From positions 1 through 61,604 of the forward strand of contig CALXGQ010000002.1 of NCBI GenBank assembly GCA_944387895.1: DNA of 61,604 bases, written 5' to 3'. Each line of letters opens with the position of its first letter. The stretch's first letter is position 1. Below the pieces are notes generated by a model, which saw nothing but the letters and a program-made list of their open reading frames with translations, was not told the origin of the DNA and searched no databases. Source of the DNA: an uncultured Clostridia bacterium. Its GTDB lineage: Bacteria > Bacillota > Clostridia > Oscillospirales > QAKW01. Positions 35,447 through 44,195 of the stretch are shown piece after piece. Position numbers and translations under genes: made by a program.

Positions 35447-37336
35447 ATGTATCAGGTAGAAGATTTAGACATAGCGGTAATCGGAGCAGGCCACGCCGGG
35501 ATCGAGGCGGGGCTGGCCGCCGCGCGGCTGGGGTGCCGGGTCGGCGTTTTCACCATTTGTCTGGACGCGGTGGGCAATATGCCCTGCAATCCCTCCATCG
35601 GGGGGACGGCCAAGGGGCATCTGGTATGCGAGATCGACGCGCTGGGCGGCGAAATGGGGAAAGCGGCGGACGCCACCTTTTTGCAGAGCAGGATGCTGAA
35701 TCTGGGCAAAGGCCCGGCGGTGCATTCCCTGCGGGTGCAGTCGGATCGGCGGGAATACAGCAAATATATGAAGCACGCTCTGGAGCGGCAGGAGAATCTG
35801 ATGCTGATTCAGGCCGAGATTGTGGAGATTCAGGCGGAAGCGGGGCGGGTGACCGGCGTTGTTACCCATCTGGGCGCCCGCTACGGCGCCCGGGCGGTGA
35901 TTTTGGCGACGGGAACCTATCTGAAGGGGGAGATCATCATCGGCGAGAGCCAGATCCCCGGCGGGCCGGACGGGATGTTTCCCGCCAACGCCCTGAGTCG
36001 CTGCCTGGAGGAGCTGGGCGTTCCCCTGCGCCGGTTCAAGACGGGCACGCCCGCCCGGGTCAACCGGCGGAGCCTGGATTTTTCCAAAATGAAGATACAG
36101 GAGGGGGACGCGGAGATCATTCCCTTCTCCTTTGAAACGGCGGAAGCGGGGGAAAATAAGGTGGTCTGCTGGCTTACGGCCACCAACGAAACCACCCACC
36201 GGATCATCCGGGACAACATTCACCTCTCCCCCATCTACAGCGGCCAGATCCACGGTGTGGGGCCCCGGTACTGCCCCAGCATCGAGGATAAGATCATGCG
36301 GTTCCCGGAAAAGCCGGCGCATCAGCTGTTTGTGGAGCCCTGCGGGCTGGAAACAGAGGAGATGTATCTGCAGGGGCTTTCCTCCTCTCTGCCGGAATTT
36401 GTGCAGCGGGCGTTCATCCATTCCATTCCCGGTTTGGAGCGGGCGGAGCTGATGCGGGTGGCCTACGCCATCCAGTACGACTGCGTGGATCCTCAAGCGC
36501 TGTATCTCACGCTGGAATTTAAGGAGATTGCGGGTCTTTACGGCGCCGGGCAGTTCAACGGCTCCTCCGGCTATGAGGAGGCCGCGGCGCAGGGGCTGGT
36601 AGCGGGGATCAACGCGGCCCGCAAGCTGCAGGGCAAGCCGCCGCTGATTTTGGAGCGTGCCGGATCGTATATCGGAACGCTGATCGACGATCTGGTGACC
36701 AAGGGGACGCCGGAGCCCTATCGGATGATGACCAGCCGCAGCGAATACCGGCTGCTGCTGCGTCAGGATAACGCCGATCTGCGGCTCACCCCCATCGGCT
36801 ATGAGATCGGGCTGATCTCCGAGGAGCGGTATCAGCGTTTTCTGCGGAAAAAAGCCCATATCGAGGAGGAGATCCGGCGGCTGCGCCATACCCATCTGGC
36901 GCACAACAATGAAACCCTCAACGCCATTCTGGAGCGGTGCGGCACCGCCCCCCTGACCGCCGGCGCAACGCTGGCGGAGCTGATCGCCCGGCCCCAGGTG
37001 CGCTATGAGGATCTGGCGCCGGTGGATCCGGATCGTCCGGCGCTCTCGGCCGCCGAAGGAAAGCAGGCGGAGATCTCCATCAAGTATGAGGGCTATATCG
37101 AAAAACAGCTGGCCAAGGTGCGGGAGTTCCGGCGGCTGGAAAATCGGCGTCTGCCGGCGGATCTGGATTATGCCGGAATGACCGGCCTGCGGCTGGAGGC
37201 CCGGCAAAAGCTGGCGGCTGTCCGGCCGGTGAGCATCGGGCAGGCCAGCCGGATCAGCGGCGTCAGTCCCGCGGATATCAGCGTGCTGATGATCGAGCTG
37301 GAGCAGAGGAGGCGCAGGGATGGAACGGATGAATAG
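35447..37336 (+). CDS. mnmG: tRNA uridine 5-carboxymethylaminomethyl modification enzyme MnmG
   Basis: FAD enzyme, partner of MnmE. The start is ATG 35447 two bases after mnmE's stop. The 629-residue product begins with the dinucleotide fold IAVIGAGHAGIEAGLAAARLG, then MPCNPSIGGTAKGHLV with the conserved Cys, RRFKTGTPARVNRRSLD with the second conserved Cys-region position occupied by Thr-Gly-Thr, and YCPSIEDKIMRFPEKPAHQLFVEP. GLYGAGQFNGSSGYEEAAAQGLVAGINAA follows in the second FAD segment. The helical C-terminal domain contains the tRNA-contacting Arg-rich helices. The end overlaps rsmG by 17 bases. Confidence 0.97.
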   Translation: MYQVEDLDIAVIGAGHAGIEAGLAAARLGCRVGVFTICLDAVGNMPCNPSIGGTAKGHLVCEIDALGGEMGKAADATFLQSRMLNLGKGPAVHSLRVQSDRREYSKYMKHALERQENLMLIQAEIVEIQAEAGRVTGVVTHLGARYGARAVILATGTYLKGEIIIGESQIPGGPDGMFPANALSRCLEELGVPLRRFKTGTPARVNRRSLDFSKMKIQEGDAEIIPFSFETAEAGENKVVCWLTATNETTHRIIRDNIHLSPIYSGQIHGVGPRYCPSIEDKIMRFPEKPAHQLFVEPCGLETEEMYLQGLSSSLPEFVQRAFIHSIPGLERAELMRVAYAIQYDCVDPQALYLTLEFKEIAGLYGAGQFNGSSGYEEAAAQGLVAGINAARKLQGKPPLILERAGSYIGTLIDDLVTKGTPEPYRMMTSRSEYRLLLRQDNADLRLTPIGYEIGLISEERYQRFLRKKAHIEEEIRRLRHTHLAHNNETLNAILERCGTAPLTAGATLAELIARPQVRYEDLAPVDPDRPALSAAEGKQAEISIKYEGYIEKQLAKVREFRRLENRRLPADLDYAGMTGLRLEARQKLAAVRPVSIGQASRISGVSPADISVLMIELEQRRRRDGTDE

Positions 37337-38036
37337 ACTGGCGGCGCTGCTGGAGGCGGAAGGGCTGTCCTGCCCTCCGGGCTTTGGCGAAAAGCTGCTG
37401 GCATTTGAAAAACAGCTTCTGGAAACCAACCGGGTGATGAACCTGACGGCCATCACCGATCCGGAAGAAATGCTGATCAAGCATTATTGGGACAGCATCG
37501 TGCCTCTGACCCGAGGCATGATTCCGGCAGGGAGCCGGGTGGTGGACGTGGGCTGCGGAGCGGGCTTTCCCTCCCTGCCCCTGAAGCTGGCGGCGCCGGA
37601 GCTGGATCTGACGCTGCTGGATTCCCTGCAAAAGCGGCTGCGGTTTCTGGACGGGGTTATCGAAAGCCTGGGTCTGGAAGGGATCCGCACGTTGCATCTG
37701 CGCGCCGAGGACGCCGGACGGCTGGCGGCGCTCCGGGCAGGCTTTGATATCGCCGTTGCCCGGGCGGTGGCGGAGCTTTCCCGGCTGGCGGAATATTGTC
37801 TGCCGCTGGTGAAAAAAGGCGGCGCCCTGATCGCCTATAAAGGCGCGGCGGCGGAGGAGGAGCTTTTGCGGGCGCAAAACGCCCTTTCCCTTCTGGGAGG
37901 TCAGGTGGAAGAGCTTTTTTCCTACACCCTCCCCGGCGGCGGAGAGCGCCGGGCGGTCATCCTGATCCGCAAGGCGCGGGAAACGCCGGGGAAATATCCC
38001 CGCGCCCCCAAGCAGATCAAGGATCGTCCCCTCTGA
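37320..38036 (+). CDS. rsmG: 16S rRNA (guanine-527-N7) methyltransferase RsmG
   Basis: SAM-dependent enzyme that methylates G527 of 16S rRNA. It is 238 residues, a usual length. The SAM-binding site is RVVDVGCGAGFPSLPLKLAAP and the acidic loop LDLTLLDSLQKRL; NRVMNLTAI and KHYWDSI near residues 40 and 58 are the conserved N-terminal segments, and the C-terminal PGKYPRAPKQIKDRPL resembles the standard YPRxxGxPxKxPL ending. It overlaps mnmG, and a second ATG nine bases downstream could also be the start. Confidence 0.96.
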   Translation: MERMNRLAALLEAEGLSCPPGFGEKLLAFEKQLLETNRVMNLTAITDPEEMLIKHYWDSIVPLTRGMIPAGSRVVDVGCGAGFPSLPLKLAAPELDLTLLDSLQKRLRFLDGVIESLGLEGIRTLHLRAEDAGRLAALRAGFDIAVARAVAELSRLAEYCLPLVKKGGALIAYKGAAAEEELLRAQNALSLLGGQVEELFSYTLPGGGERRAVILIRKARETPGKYPRAPKQIKDRPL

Positions 38037-38064
38037 TCAAAAACAGCCGTACCGGCGAAAGCAA

Positions 38065-38095
38065 CCCTCTGCCCCTTATGGGGCAGAGGGTTTTT
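38065..38095 (+). terminator. Terminator of mnmE-mnmG-rsmG
   Basis: Perfect 11-bp stem CCCTCTGCCCC / GGGGCAGAGGG with TTAT loop and five T. Confidence 0.92.
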
Positions 38096-38475
38096 CAACT
38101 CCCTCCGGCAGCAGCGCTTCCCTTTTTGAAGGGCAGGGGTTCTATTCTTCCCGGCGGAAAAAGACCTTTTTTGAACCCGCCCCGGGAAGCCAGGACTCTT
38201 TTCCTTTCGGCGGGCAGAGGTTCATCCCGCCCCGGTGCAGGCAAAAGTCCGCTTCTTTTCGGCGGGCAGAGGTTTATCTCGTTCCCGGCAAAAGGGGCGG
38301 GCGGCGATCGCGCCCCTCTTCCCTTTTCCCGCCCAAAAGCAACCCGGCGGCGACGGTTCCCCGGTTCCCTTTTGGCCGCCCCACCCCCTGCCCTTGCGTG
38401 CAGAGGGTTTTCAATCCCTCTCCGGCAGCAGCGCTTCCCTTTTTTGAAGGGCAGGGGTTCTATTCTTCCCGGCGG
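38084..38475. repeat. Pair of 75-bp direct repeats in the rsmG-rny gap
   Basis: The 499-base gap (38037-38535) holds no gene. Two near-identical blocks, 38084-38156 and 38400-38475, contain GCAGAGGGTTTT, then CTCCGGCAGCAGCGCTTCCC and a run ending GGGCAGGGGTTCTATTCTTC. In between, a smaller repeat TTTCGGCGGGCAGAGGTT occurs at about 38205 and 38257. The first block begins inside the terminator of rsmG, so terminator-derived DNA may have been copied. Confidence 0.75.
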
Positions 38476-38498
38476 TGAACTCATCCTGCCGAAAAAAA

Positions 38499-38529
38499 CA
38501 AGCGGCTCTGCATGGCAGAGCCGCTTTGG
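38499..38529 (-). terminator. Terminator of rny
   Basis: AAGCGGCTCTGC / GCAGAGCCGCTT with a three-base loop; minus strand ends with seven T after one G. Confidence 0.85.
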
Positions 38530-38535
38530 CTTTTT

Positions 38536-40089
38536 TTATTTTGCGTAGTCGATGGCGCGGGATTCGCGCATGACGTGCACCTTGATCTGGCCGGGATATT
38601 CCAGCTCCGATTCGATTTTTTTGGCGATATCGTGGGAGAGGATGACCAGCTTATCGTCGTTGATCTTTTCGGGATTGACGATGATCCGGATCTCACGGCC
38701 GGCCTGAATGGCAAAGGTCTTTTCAACGCCGGGGAAGGAATTGGCGATCTCCTCCAGCTTTTCAAGCCGCTTGATGTAGTTCTCCAGATTCTCCCGCCGC
38801 GCGCCGGGGCGTGCTGCGGAGATGGCGTCGGCCGCCTGGACGATGGCGTCGTAAACCGATACCGTTTCCACGTCGCCATGGTGGGCGGCGATGGCATGAA
38901 CGACCTTTTCGCTCTCTTTATACTTTTTGGCGATATCCACGCCGATCTGGATATGGGAGCCTTCCATTTCAAAATCCACGCTCTTGCCGATATCATGGAG
39001 CAGACCCGCCCGCTTGGCCAGGGAGATATCCGCGCCGATCTCGGCGGCAAGCAGCCCGCTGAGCTGGGAAACTTCAATGGAGTGGTTCAGAACATTCTGC
39101 CCATAGCTGGTGCGGTATTTCTGCCGGCCGAGCAGCTTGATCAGGTCGGGATGCAGGCCGTGAACCCCTGTTTCAAAGGTGGCGCGCTCCCCTTCCTTCT
39201 TCATGGAAACCTCCAGGTCACGCCGCACCTTTTCCACCGTTTCCTCGATCCGGGTGGGATGGATGCGACCGTCGGAGATCAGCTTTTCCAGCGTCTGGCG
39301 CGCAACCTCGCGCCGGATGGGATCGAAGCTGGAAAGGGTGATGGCTTCGGGGGTATCGTCGATGATCAGATCTACGCCGGTAATCGTTTCCAGCGCACGG
39401 ATGTTGCGCCCCTCCCGACCGATGATCCGGCCCTTCATTTCATCGTTGGGCAGCGCGACCACCGAAACGGTGGACTCCACCACATGGTCGGCGGCACATT
39501 TCTGGATCGCCAGAGAGAGCAGAAGCTTGGTGCGTTCGTCCAGATCCTCTTTGAATTTGGTTTCGTAATCGCTGATCCGGTGCGCGTATTCATGCTCCAG
39601 CTCGGAATCCATCATATGCAGCAGCTCCGCTTTGGCCGCCTCCGCCGTATAGCCGGAGATTCGCTCCAGAACCGCAACCTGCGCTTTTTTGACCTCTTCC
39701 GTTTCCTCTTGCAGCTTTTCTACCTTCCGCTGCTTTTCCGCAAGAAGCTCTTCCTTGCGGTCGATGTTGTCGTACTTTTTGTCGAGAAGTTCTTCTCGTT
39801 GCTGCAGCCGTTTTTCCTGCCGCGTTACTTCGACACGACGCTCTTTTAAATCTTTTTCCTGCTCGGTGCGTTCCCGCAGAAGCTCTTCCTTCGCTTCCAG
39901 TAACGCCTCTTTTTTTCTGGTTTCAGCAGTTTTAATTGCATCGTTGATGATCCGCTTTGCTTCGTCCCGGGCAGAGCCGATCTGCTTTTCGCTGGTCTTT
40001 TTGCGGTACATAAAGCCCGCAGCGAACAGAAAAAAGCCTAAAATAACAGCAGCAATCACAACGGCGATCAGCACCCAGATGGGAATCAT
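38536..40089 (-). CDS. rny: Ribonuclease Y
   Basis: Membrane-bound endoribonuclease that starts mRNA decay in Firmicutes. The 517-residue protein has one N-terminal membrane helix ([22 protein letters not shown]), a long coiled coil (about 30-190) rich in Glu, Lys and Arg, a KH domain with [17 protein letters not shown], and the HD domain with [24 protein letters not shown] and AHHGD. All metal-binding HD residues are present. It has its own promoter, in a divergent interval with the UppP-like gene. Confidence 0.96.
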   Translation of the reverse strand: MIPIWVLIAVVIAAVILGFFLFAAGFMYRKKTSEKQIGSARDEAKRIINDAIKTAETRKKEALLEAKEELLRERTEQEKDLKERRVEVTRQEKRLQQREELLDKKYDNIDRKEELLAEKQRKVEKLQEETEEVKKAQVAVLERISGYTAEAAKAELLHMMDSELEHEYAHRISDYETKFKEDLDERTKLLLSLAIQKCAADHVVESTVSVVALPNDEMKGRIIGREGRNIRALETITGVDLIIDDTPEAITLSSFDPIRREVARQTLEKLISDGRIHPTRIEETVEKVRRDLEVSMKKEGERATFETGVHGLHPDLIKLLGRQKYRTSYGQNVLNHSIEVSQLSGLLAAEIGADISLAKRAGLLHDIGKSVDFEMEGSHIQIGVDIAKKYKESEKVVHAIAAHHGDVETVSVYDAIVQAADAISAARPGARRENLENYIKRLEKLEEIANSFPGVEKTFAIQAGREIRIIVNPEKINDDKLVILSHDIAKKIESELEYPGQIKVHVMRESRAIDYAK

Positions 40090-40259
40090 GCGTTTCGCCT
40101 CCTGTTATGATTTTTGCTTGCCCCGCGCCGCTTCGGGCCATGCCGCGGCCAACCCGCAGAAAAAACCCTTGCGCCGGGGCGGGGAAAATATCAGAATTTT
40201 TCAAAAAAATATTTCTTTTAAAATATTTTTGGAGAAAATATACTAATACACCAATGAAA

Positions 40260-40288
40260 ATTATAGGGGATTTGCTGCAATATGTCAA
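40260..40288 (-). promoter_or_regulatory. rny promoter
   Basis: Minus strand TTGACA (40288-40283) and TATAAT (40265-40260), perfect consensus with 17 bases between. The untranslated leader to ATG 40089 is about 165 bases. Confidence 0.85.
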
Positions 40289-40303
40289 GTAAAAAATCCA
40301 CAG

Positions 40304-40332
40304 TTGCAATAAAAAAATAAAAATGCTATAAT
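40304..40332 (+). promoter_or_regulatory. Promoter of the uppP-like/ftsK operon
   Basis: TTGCAA (40304-40309) and TATAAT (40327-40332), 17-base spacer. It lies 15 bases from the rny -35 and points the other way. Confidence 0.75.
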
Positions 40333-40372
40333 ATTTTAGATATTTTGATCACAAAGCGACTGGGAGGAAAAA

Positions 40373-41215
40373 ATGGACTATATCTACGGGGTGATTTTAG
40401 GGCTGCTGGACGGATTCGGCGAGGTATTTCCCGTTTCCCGGGTCGGGCACCGGGCGATGCTGGAGCGGCTGGCGGTAATTCCTTCCGCGCTTGCGGAAAA
40501 CGAAGCGCTGGAGCTGCTGCTGCGGATGGGGGTGCTGGCCGGGGTGATCCTTGCCTTCCGCAAGACCGTCTGGCGGATGATCACCGGCTTTGCAGACATG
40601 GCCGGCGGGATTTTCACCGGACGGTTCCGGTGGCAAAAGGCCGGCCGGTACCAGCGCATGGCGCTGCTGGCGCTGCTGGGCGCCGTACCCACCCTGCTGC
40701 TGGCCTGGCTGCGGCGGTACTACGACTTTGCGGTGGCGTTGCAGGGCAATTTGATTTTTACCGGCGTGATGCTGCTGGTGATGGCGGGGCTGATCTATAT
40801 CGGCACCCACAGCATCTGCCACAATTGGACGATGACGGATATGAACGCCGGACATGCCCTGAAGCTGGGGCTGTTCCGGGCCGCGGCGGAGTGGCTTTCC
40901 GGCCTTTCCCCCATCGGGATTAGCCTTTCCATGGGGCGCAATATGGGATTTACCGGAGAAACGGCGCTGGAATATGCCTTTGCTTTGTGCGTTCCCAGTA
41001 TGCTGGGGTCCTGCCTTTTTGACGTCGGGGCGCTGGAATCGGCGGGAGCTCTGCCCTGGGGCGTAACGGCGGCGGCGGTTTTGGCGGCGTTTTTGGCGGC
41101 GTGGGTCGCGGCGCTGCTGGTGAAGCTGCTGATGAAAAAGAACCGGTACGGTTGGTGCGCCGTTTACTGCCTGCTGGCAGGCGCTGCGGCGATCGTTTTG
41201 AACTTTTTGACGTAA
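40373..41215 (+). CDS. UppP/BacA-like membrane protein with altered active site
   Basis: A 280-residue polytopic protein of the undecaprenyl-diphosphatase (UppP/BacA) family, which recycles the lipid carrier for wall synthesis. The first motif, usually EG-TEFLPVSSTGH, reads DGFGEVFPVSRVGH: Glu17 and His26 remain (E. coli Glu21 and His30), but Ser27 is replaced by Arg23. The second motif, usually PGFSRSGAT, reads GLSPIGIS, so the catalytic Arg174 position is Pro180. The overall helix pattern, including YAFALCVPSMLGSC after the second motif, is kept. It is therefore probably not an active pyrophosphatase, or it uses other residues. It is the first gene of an operon with ftsK. Confidence 0.8.
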   Translation: MDYIYGVILGLLDGFGEVFPVSRVGHRAMLERLAVIPSALAENEALELLLRMGVLAGVILAFRKTVWRMITGFADMAGGIFTGRFRWQKAGRYQRMALLALLGAVPTLLLAWLRRYYDFAVALQGNLIFTGVMLLVMAGLIYIGTHSICHNWTMTDMNAGHALKLGLFRAAAEWLSGLSPIGISLSMGRNMGFTGETALEYAFALCVPSMLGSCLFDVGALESAGALPWGVTAAAVLAAFLAAWVAALLVKLLMKKNRYGWCAVYCLLAGAAAIVLNFLT

Positions 41216-41227
41216 GGAGGGATCGAT

Positions 41228-43603
41228 TTGCCCAGAAAAACAAAGCAACAGCTTTTAGAGGAGCAGAAAAAGGCCGATCGGAAGGCCGCCAGCAGGCGCA
41301 GCATCCATGCGGTGATCTTTTTCGCGCTGGCGCTCCTTTTTGCGGTTTATATCTATCTGCCGGTGGAGGCGCCTCTGAAAAACTGGCTGGTGGATCATTT
41401 CCTTTACGGGCTCTTCGGCATCGCCACCTTCCTCTTCCCGATTTTTCTGGCCTGGCTGGGCGTAGACGCGCTGGACAGGGAAAAACGATACAGCACCGCC
41501 GTCAAGGTGGCGACCGGGCTGGTGCTGGCGACGGTGGTATCCGGCGCAAGCTATCTGATCTGGTATCCGGGGGACTATGGCTTCACCGAATTTTTCACCG
41601 AGGGGCTCCCGCAATTCTGGCGGCAGGGCATGGAGCTGAAGGGCGGCCTGATCGGCGGCATCTTCGCCTGCCCCCTGATCGCGCTGATGACCCGCTGGGG
41701 GTTCGGGATCCTGCTCGCGGCGGTGACGCTGATCGCCGTTTTGTTCTTTTTTGATCTGACCCTTTATCAGGTGGCATGGCCGATCCGCAGGCTGGCCGCC
41801 CACCTGCGCCGGAAGCGGGAGGAGCCTCAGCTTGTGGAGGAGGCGGAGGCGGAAAAGGTGCGCCGCCGCTTCTCCGATCTGAAGGCGGAGGACGAGCCGG
41901 AAGCGGAGCCGGATCCGGATCCGTGGCCGGTGGAGGTTCCGGTGGAGGAGGATACCACCGACGTGGTGCCGATCTTTGTCTACGACGACGTGACGCCGGA
42001 GGGAAACATCGACCCGATGGACATTGCCGATTACCTGGATCCGGCGCCGAAAAAGAAACGGGCCGCCGGAGCGGCCGCCCCGAGCCGGAGCACCGGCGGG
42101 GCGGTGGAAACGCCGCTGCGCGGCGAGCAGATGTCCTTTTATAATTTTCCGCCCCTCTCCCTGCTGAAGCAGGGGCGGCAGTCGGGGGGCGCCACCCAGG
42201 CGGAGCTGCGGGAAAAGGAAGCGGTTCTGATCCGGACGCTGCATGATTTCGGCATCGAGGCCACCATGACCGGCATCGCGGTGGGCCCCAACGTGACCCG
42301 CTTTGAGCTGGCGCCCCGGGCGGGGACCCGGGTCAGCCGCATCGCCGCCCTTTCCGACGATCTGGCGCTGGCGCTGGCGGCGACGCAGGTGCGGATCGAA
42401 GCGCCGATCCCCGGCAAGGCGGCGGTGGGGATCGAGATCCCCAATAAATCCGCCGGCACCGTATACATCCGGGAGGTGCTCTCCTCGGCAACCTTCCGGG
42501 ACAGCAAAAGCTGTCTGACCGCAGCGCTCGGCAAGGATATCGCCGGGAATCTGGTGGTTTTCGACGTGGCGAAAATGCCCCATCTTCTGGTGGCGGGCAC
42601 CACCGGCTCCGGCAAATCGGTGTGTATCAATACCATTTTGATGTCGCTGCTCTATAAGGCTTCTCCCGAGGAGGTTCGGCTGATCCTGGTAGATCCCAAG
42701 GCGGTGGAGATGGACGTTTATAACGGGATCCCCCACCTGCTGATCCCGGTGGTGACCAATCCCAAAAAAGCGGCGGGCACCCTCCAGTGGGCCTGCACCG
42801 AGATGGATCGGCGCTACGATCTGATGAAGGACGCCCAGGTGCGCAATCTGGAGGCCTATAACGAATATGCCGGCCGCAGCCCGGAGGTGCAGCCCATGCC
42901 CCGGATCGTGATCGTCATCGACGAGCTGGCCGATCTGATGATGGTTTCCTCCAAGGAAGTGGAGGACTGCATCTGCCGGCTCTGCGCCAAGGCGCGGGCG
43001 GCGGGGATCCATCTGATCGTGGCGACCCAGCGGCCCAGCGCCGACGTGGTGACCGGGCTGATCAAGGCCAATATTCCCTCCCGGATCGCCTTCACGGTGG
43101 ACAACGCCCTCAATTCCCGCATCATCATGGACGAGAGCGGCGCGGAAAAGCTGCTGGGGCGCGGCGATATGCTTTATAAGCCCGTAGGCGCCAATAAGCC
43201 GCTCCGGGTGCAGGGCTGTTTTGTTGCCGATAGCGAGGTGGAGGCGGTGGTTTCCTATGTGAAGAGCAATTCCATGGGCCCCGCCTACGATGAGGACACC
43301 ATCAGCAACATTGAAACCATCGCAAAGCAGGGCGGCAAGACCGCTTCCTCCGGCGAGGAGGGCGAGGCGGCCGCGGGCTACGACGAGCTGATCGTGCAGG
43401 CCGGCGAATGCGTGATCGAGATGGGCATGGCTTCCACGTCCATGCTCCAGCGCAAGCTGAAGCTGGGCTATTCCCGGGCGGGGCGGATCGTCGACCAGCT
43501 TTTCGAGCTGGGGATTATTGGCCCCTTTGAAGGCTCCAAGCCCCGGCAGGTGCTGGTGACGATGGAGGAATTCCGGGAGATCTGCGTGCAGCGGGGGCTT
43601 TGA
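41228..43603 (+). CDS. ftsK: DNA translocase FtsK/SpoIIIE
   Basis: A motor that pumps DNA through the division septum. The 791-residue protein starts at TTG 41228 behind AAGGAGGGATCGAT. The N-terminal 190 residues contain four membrane helices (FFALALLFAVYIYL and others). A charged linker follows (190-300), then the alpha-beta motor domain with Walker A GTTGSGKSVCINTIL at about residue 457 and Walker B IVIVIDELADLMM at about 560, and the gamma winged-helix domain at the end (ASTSMLQRKLKLGYSRAGRIVDQL). In sporulating Clostridia the spoIIIE role is possible. It overlaps nothing and is followed after one base by the small P-loop gene. Confidence 0.96.
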   Translation: MPRKTKQQLLEEQKKADRKAASRRSIHAVIFFALALLFAVYIYLPVEAPLKNWLVDHFLYGLFGIATFLFPIFLAWLGVDALDREKRYSTAVKVATGLVLATVVSGASYLIWYPGDYGFTEFFTEGLPQFWRQGMELKGGLIGGIFACPLIALMTRWGFGILLAAVTLIAVLFFFDLTLYQVAWPIRRLAAHLRRKREEPQLVEEAEAEKVRRRFSDLKAEDEPEAEPDPDPWPVEVPVEEDTTDVVPIFVYDDVTPEGNIDPMDIADYLDPAPKKKRAAGAAAPSRSTGGAVETPLRGEQMSFYNFPPLSLLKQGRQSGGATQAELREKEAVLIRTLHDFGIEATMTGIAVGPNVTRFELAPRAGTRVSRIAALSDDLALALAATQVRIEAPIPGKAAVGIEIPNKSAGTVYIREVLSSATFRDSKSCLTAALGKDIAGNLVVFDVAKMPHLLVAGTTGSGKSVCINTILMSLLYKASPEEVRLILVDPKAVEMDVYNGIPHLLIPVVTNPKKAAGTLQWACTEMDRRYDLMKDAQVRNLEAYNEYAGRSPEVQPMPRIVIVIDELADLMMVSSKEVEDCICRLCAKARAAGIHLIVATQRPSADVVTGLIKANIPSRIAFTVDNALNSRIIMDESGAEKLLGRGDMLYKPVGANKPLRVQGCFVADSEVEAVVSYVKSNSMGPAYDEDTISNIETIAKQGGKTASSGEEGEAAAGYDELIVQAGECVIEMGMASTSMLQRKLKLGYSRAGRIVDQLFELGIIGPFEGSKPRQVLVTMEEFREICVQRGL

Positions 43604-43604
43604 G

Positions 43605-44120
43605 ATGAAGATCGCGATCATCGGATACAGCGGCAGCGGAAAATCCACGCTGGGCGCGCTTTTGGCCGCGCGATACGATCTGCCGCTCCTCTCGCTGGAT
43701 ACCCTGAACTTTCTGCCCGGCTGGAAGGAGCGGGATCCGGCGGAGTTCCAGCGTCTGCTGGAGAGGTTTATGGAGCAGCCCGGCTGGGTGATCGAGGGAA
43801 ACTACAGCAGCCATAGCTATGAGCAGCGTCTGGCTCAGGCCGACCGGATCATTTTTCTGAATTTCAACCGCTGGAACTGCCTGTACCGTGCGCTGAAGCG
43901 GTATTTTCAGTACCGGGGCACCACCCGGGCCAGCATGGCGGAGGGCTGCGCCGAGAAGTTCGATTTCCCCTTCTTCTGGTGGATCGTTTTTTCCTCCCGC
44001 ACGCCCCGGAGAAGGCGGAAGTTCCGCCGGGCGGCGGAGCAGTACCCCCGCAAGGTGGTGGTGCTGAAAAACCAGCGGCAGCTGGATCGCTACATCCGAA
44101 GCGAAACGACGCCCTGCTGA
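43605..44120 (+). CDS. P-loop nucleotide-binding protein, FlaR/AAA-type
   Basis: A 171-residue cytoplasmic protein with Walker A IIGYSGSGKSTLGALLA, LDTLNFLPGWKERD and a segment WVIEGNYSSHSYEQRLAQADRIIFLNFNRW, as in the so-called topology modulation (FlaR) proteins of the shikimate-kinase-like fold. Their substrate is unknown; they are probably small-molecule kinases. The C-terminal part is basic (RRRRKFRRAAEQYPRKVVVLKNQ). It follows ftsK by one base, so the two are co-transcribed. No function is proposed beyond nucleotide binding. Confidence 0.8.
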   Translation: MKIAIIGYSGSGKSTLGALLAARYDLPLLSLDTLNFLPGWKERDPAEFQRLLERFMEQPGWVIEGNYSSHSYEQRLAQADRIIFLNFNRWNCLYRALKRYFQYRGTTRASMAEGCAEKFDFPFFWWIVFSSRTPRRRRKFRRAAEQYPRKVVVLKNQRQLDRYIRSETTPC

Positions 44121-44135
44121 AAAAAGCATAAAAGA

Positions 44136-44168
44136 ACCCCGGCTGTCCCTGGACAGCCGGGGTTTTTC
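44136..44168. terminator. Terminator between the P-loop gene and the CotH-dockerin gene
   Basis: ACCCCGGCTGTCC / GGACAGCCGGGGT stem with a CT loop, flanked by T on the plus side and TTCTTTT on the minus side, so it can act both ways. Confidence 0.88.
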
Positions 44169-44195
44169 AGGTCTTTACGGGTGGGGCACCTCGGA

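Noticed and set aside
41255..43648. 797-residue frame opposite ftsK
   Set aside because: Shadow of ftsK; no ribosome site or motif.
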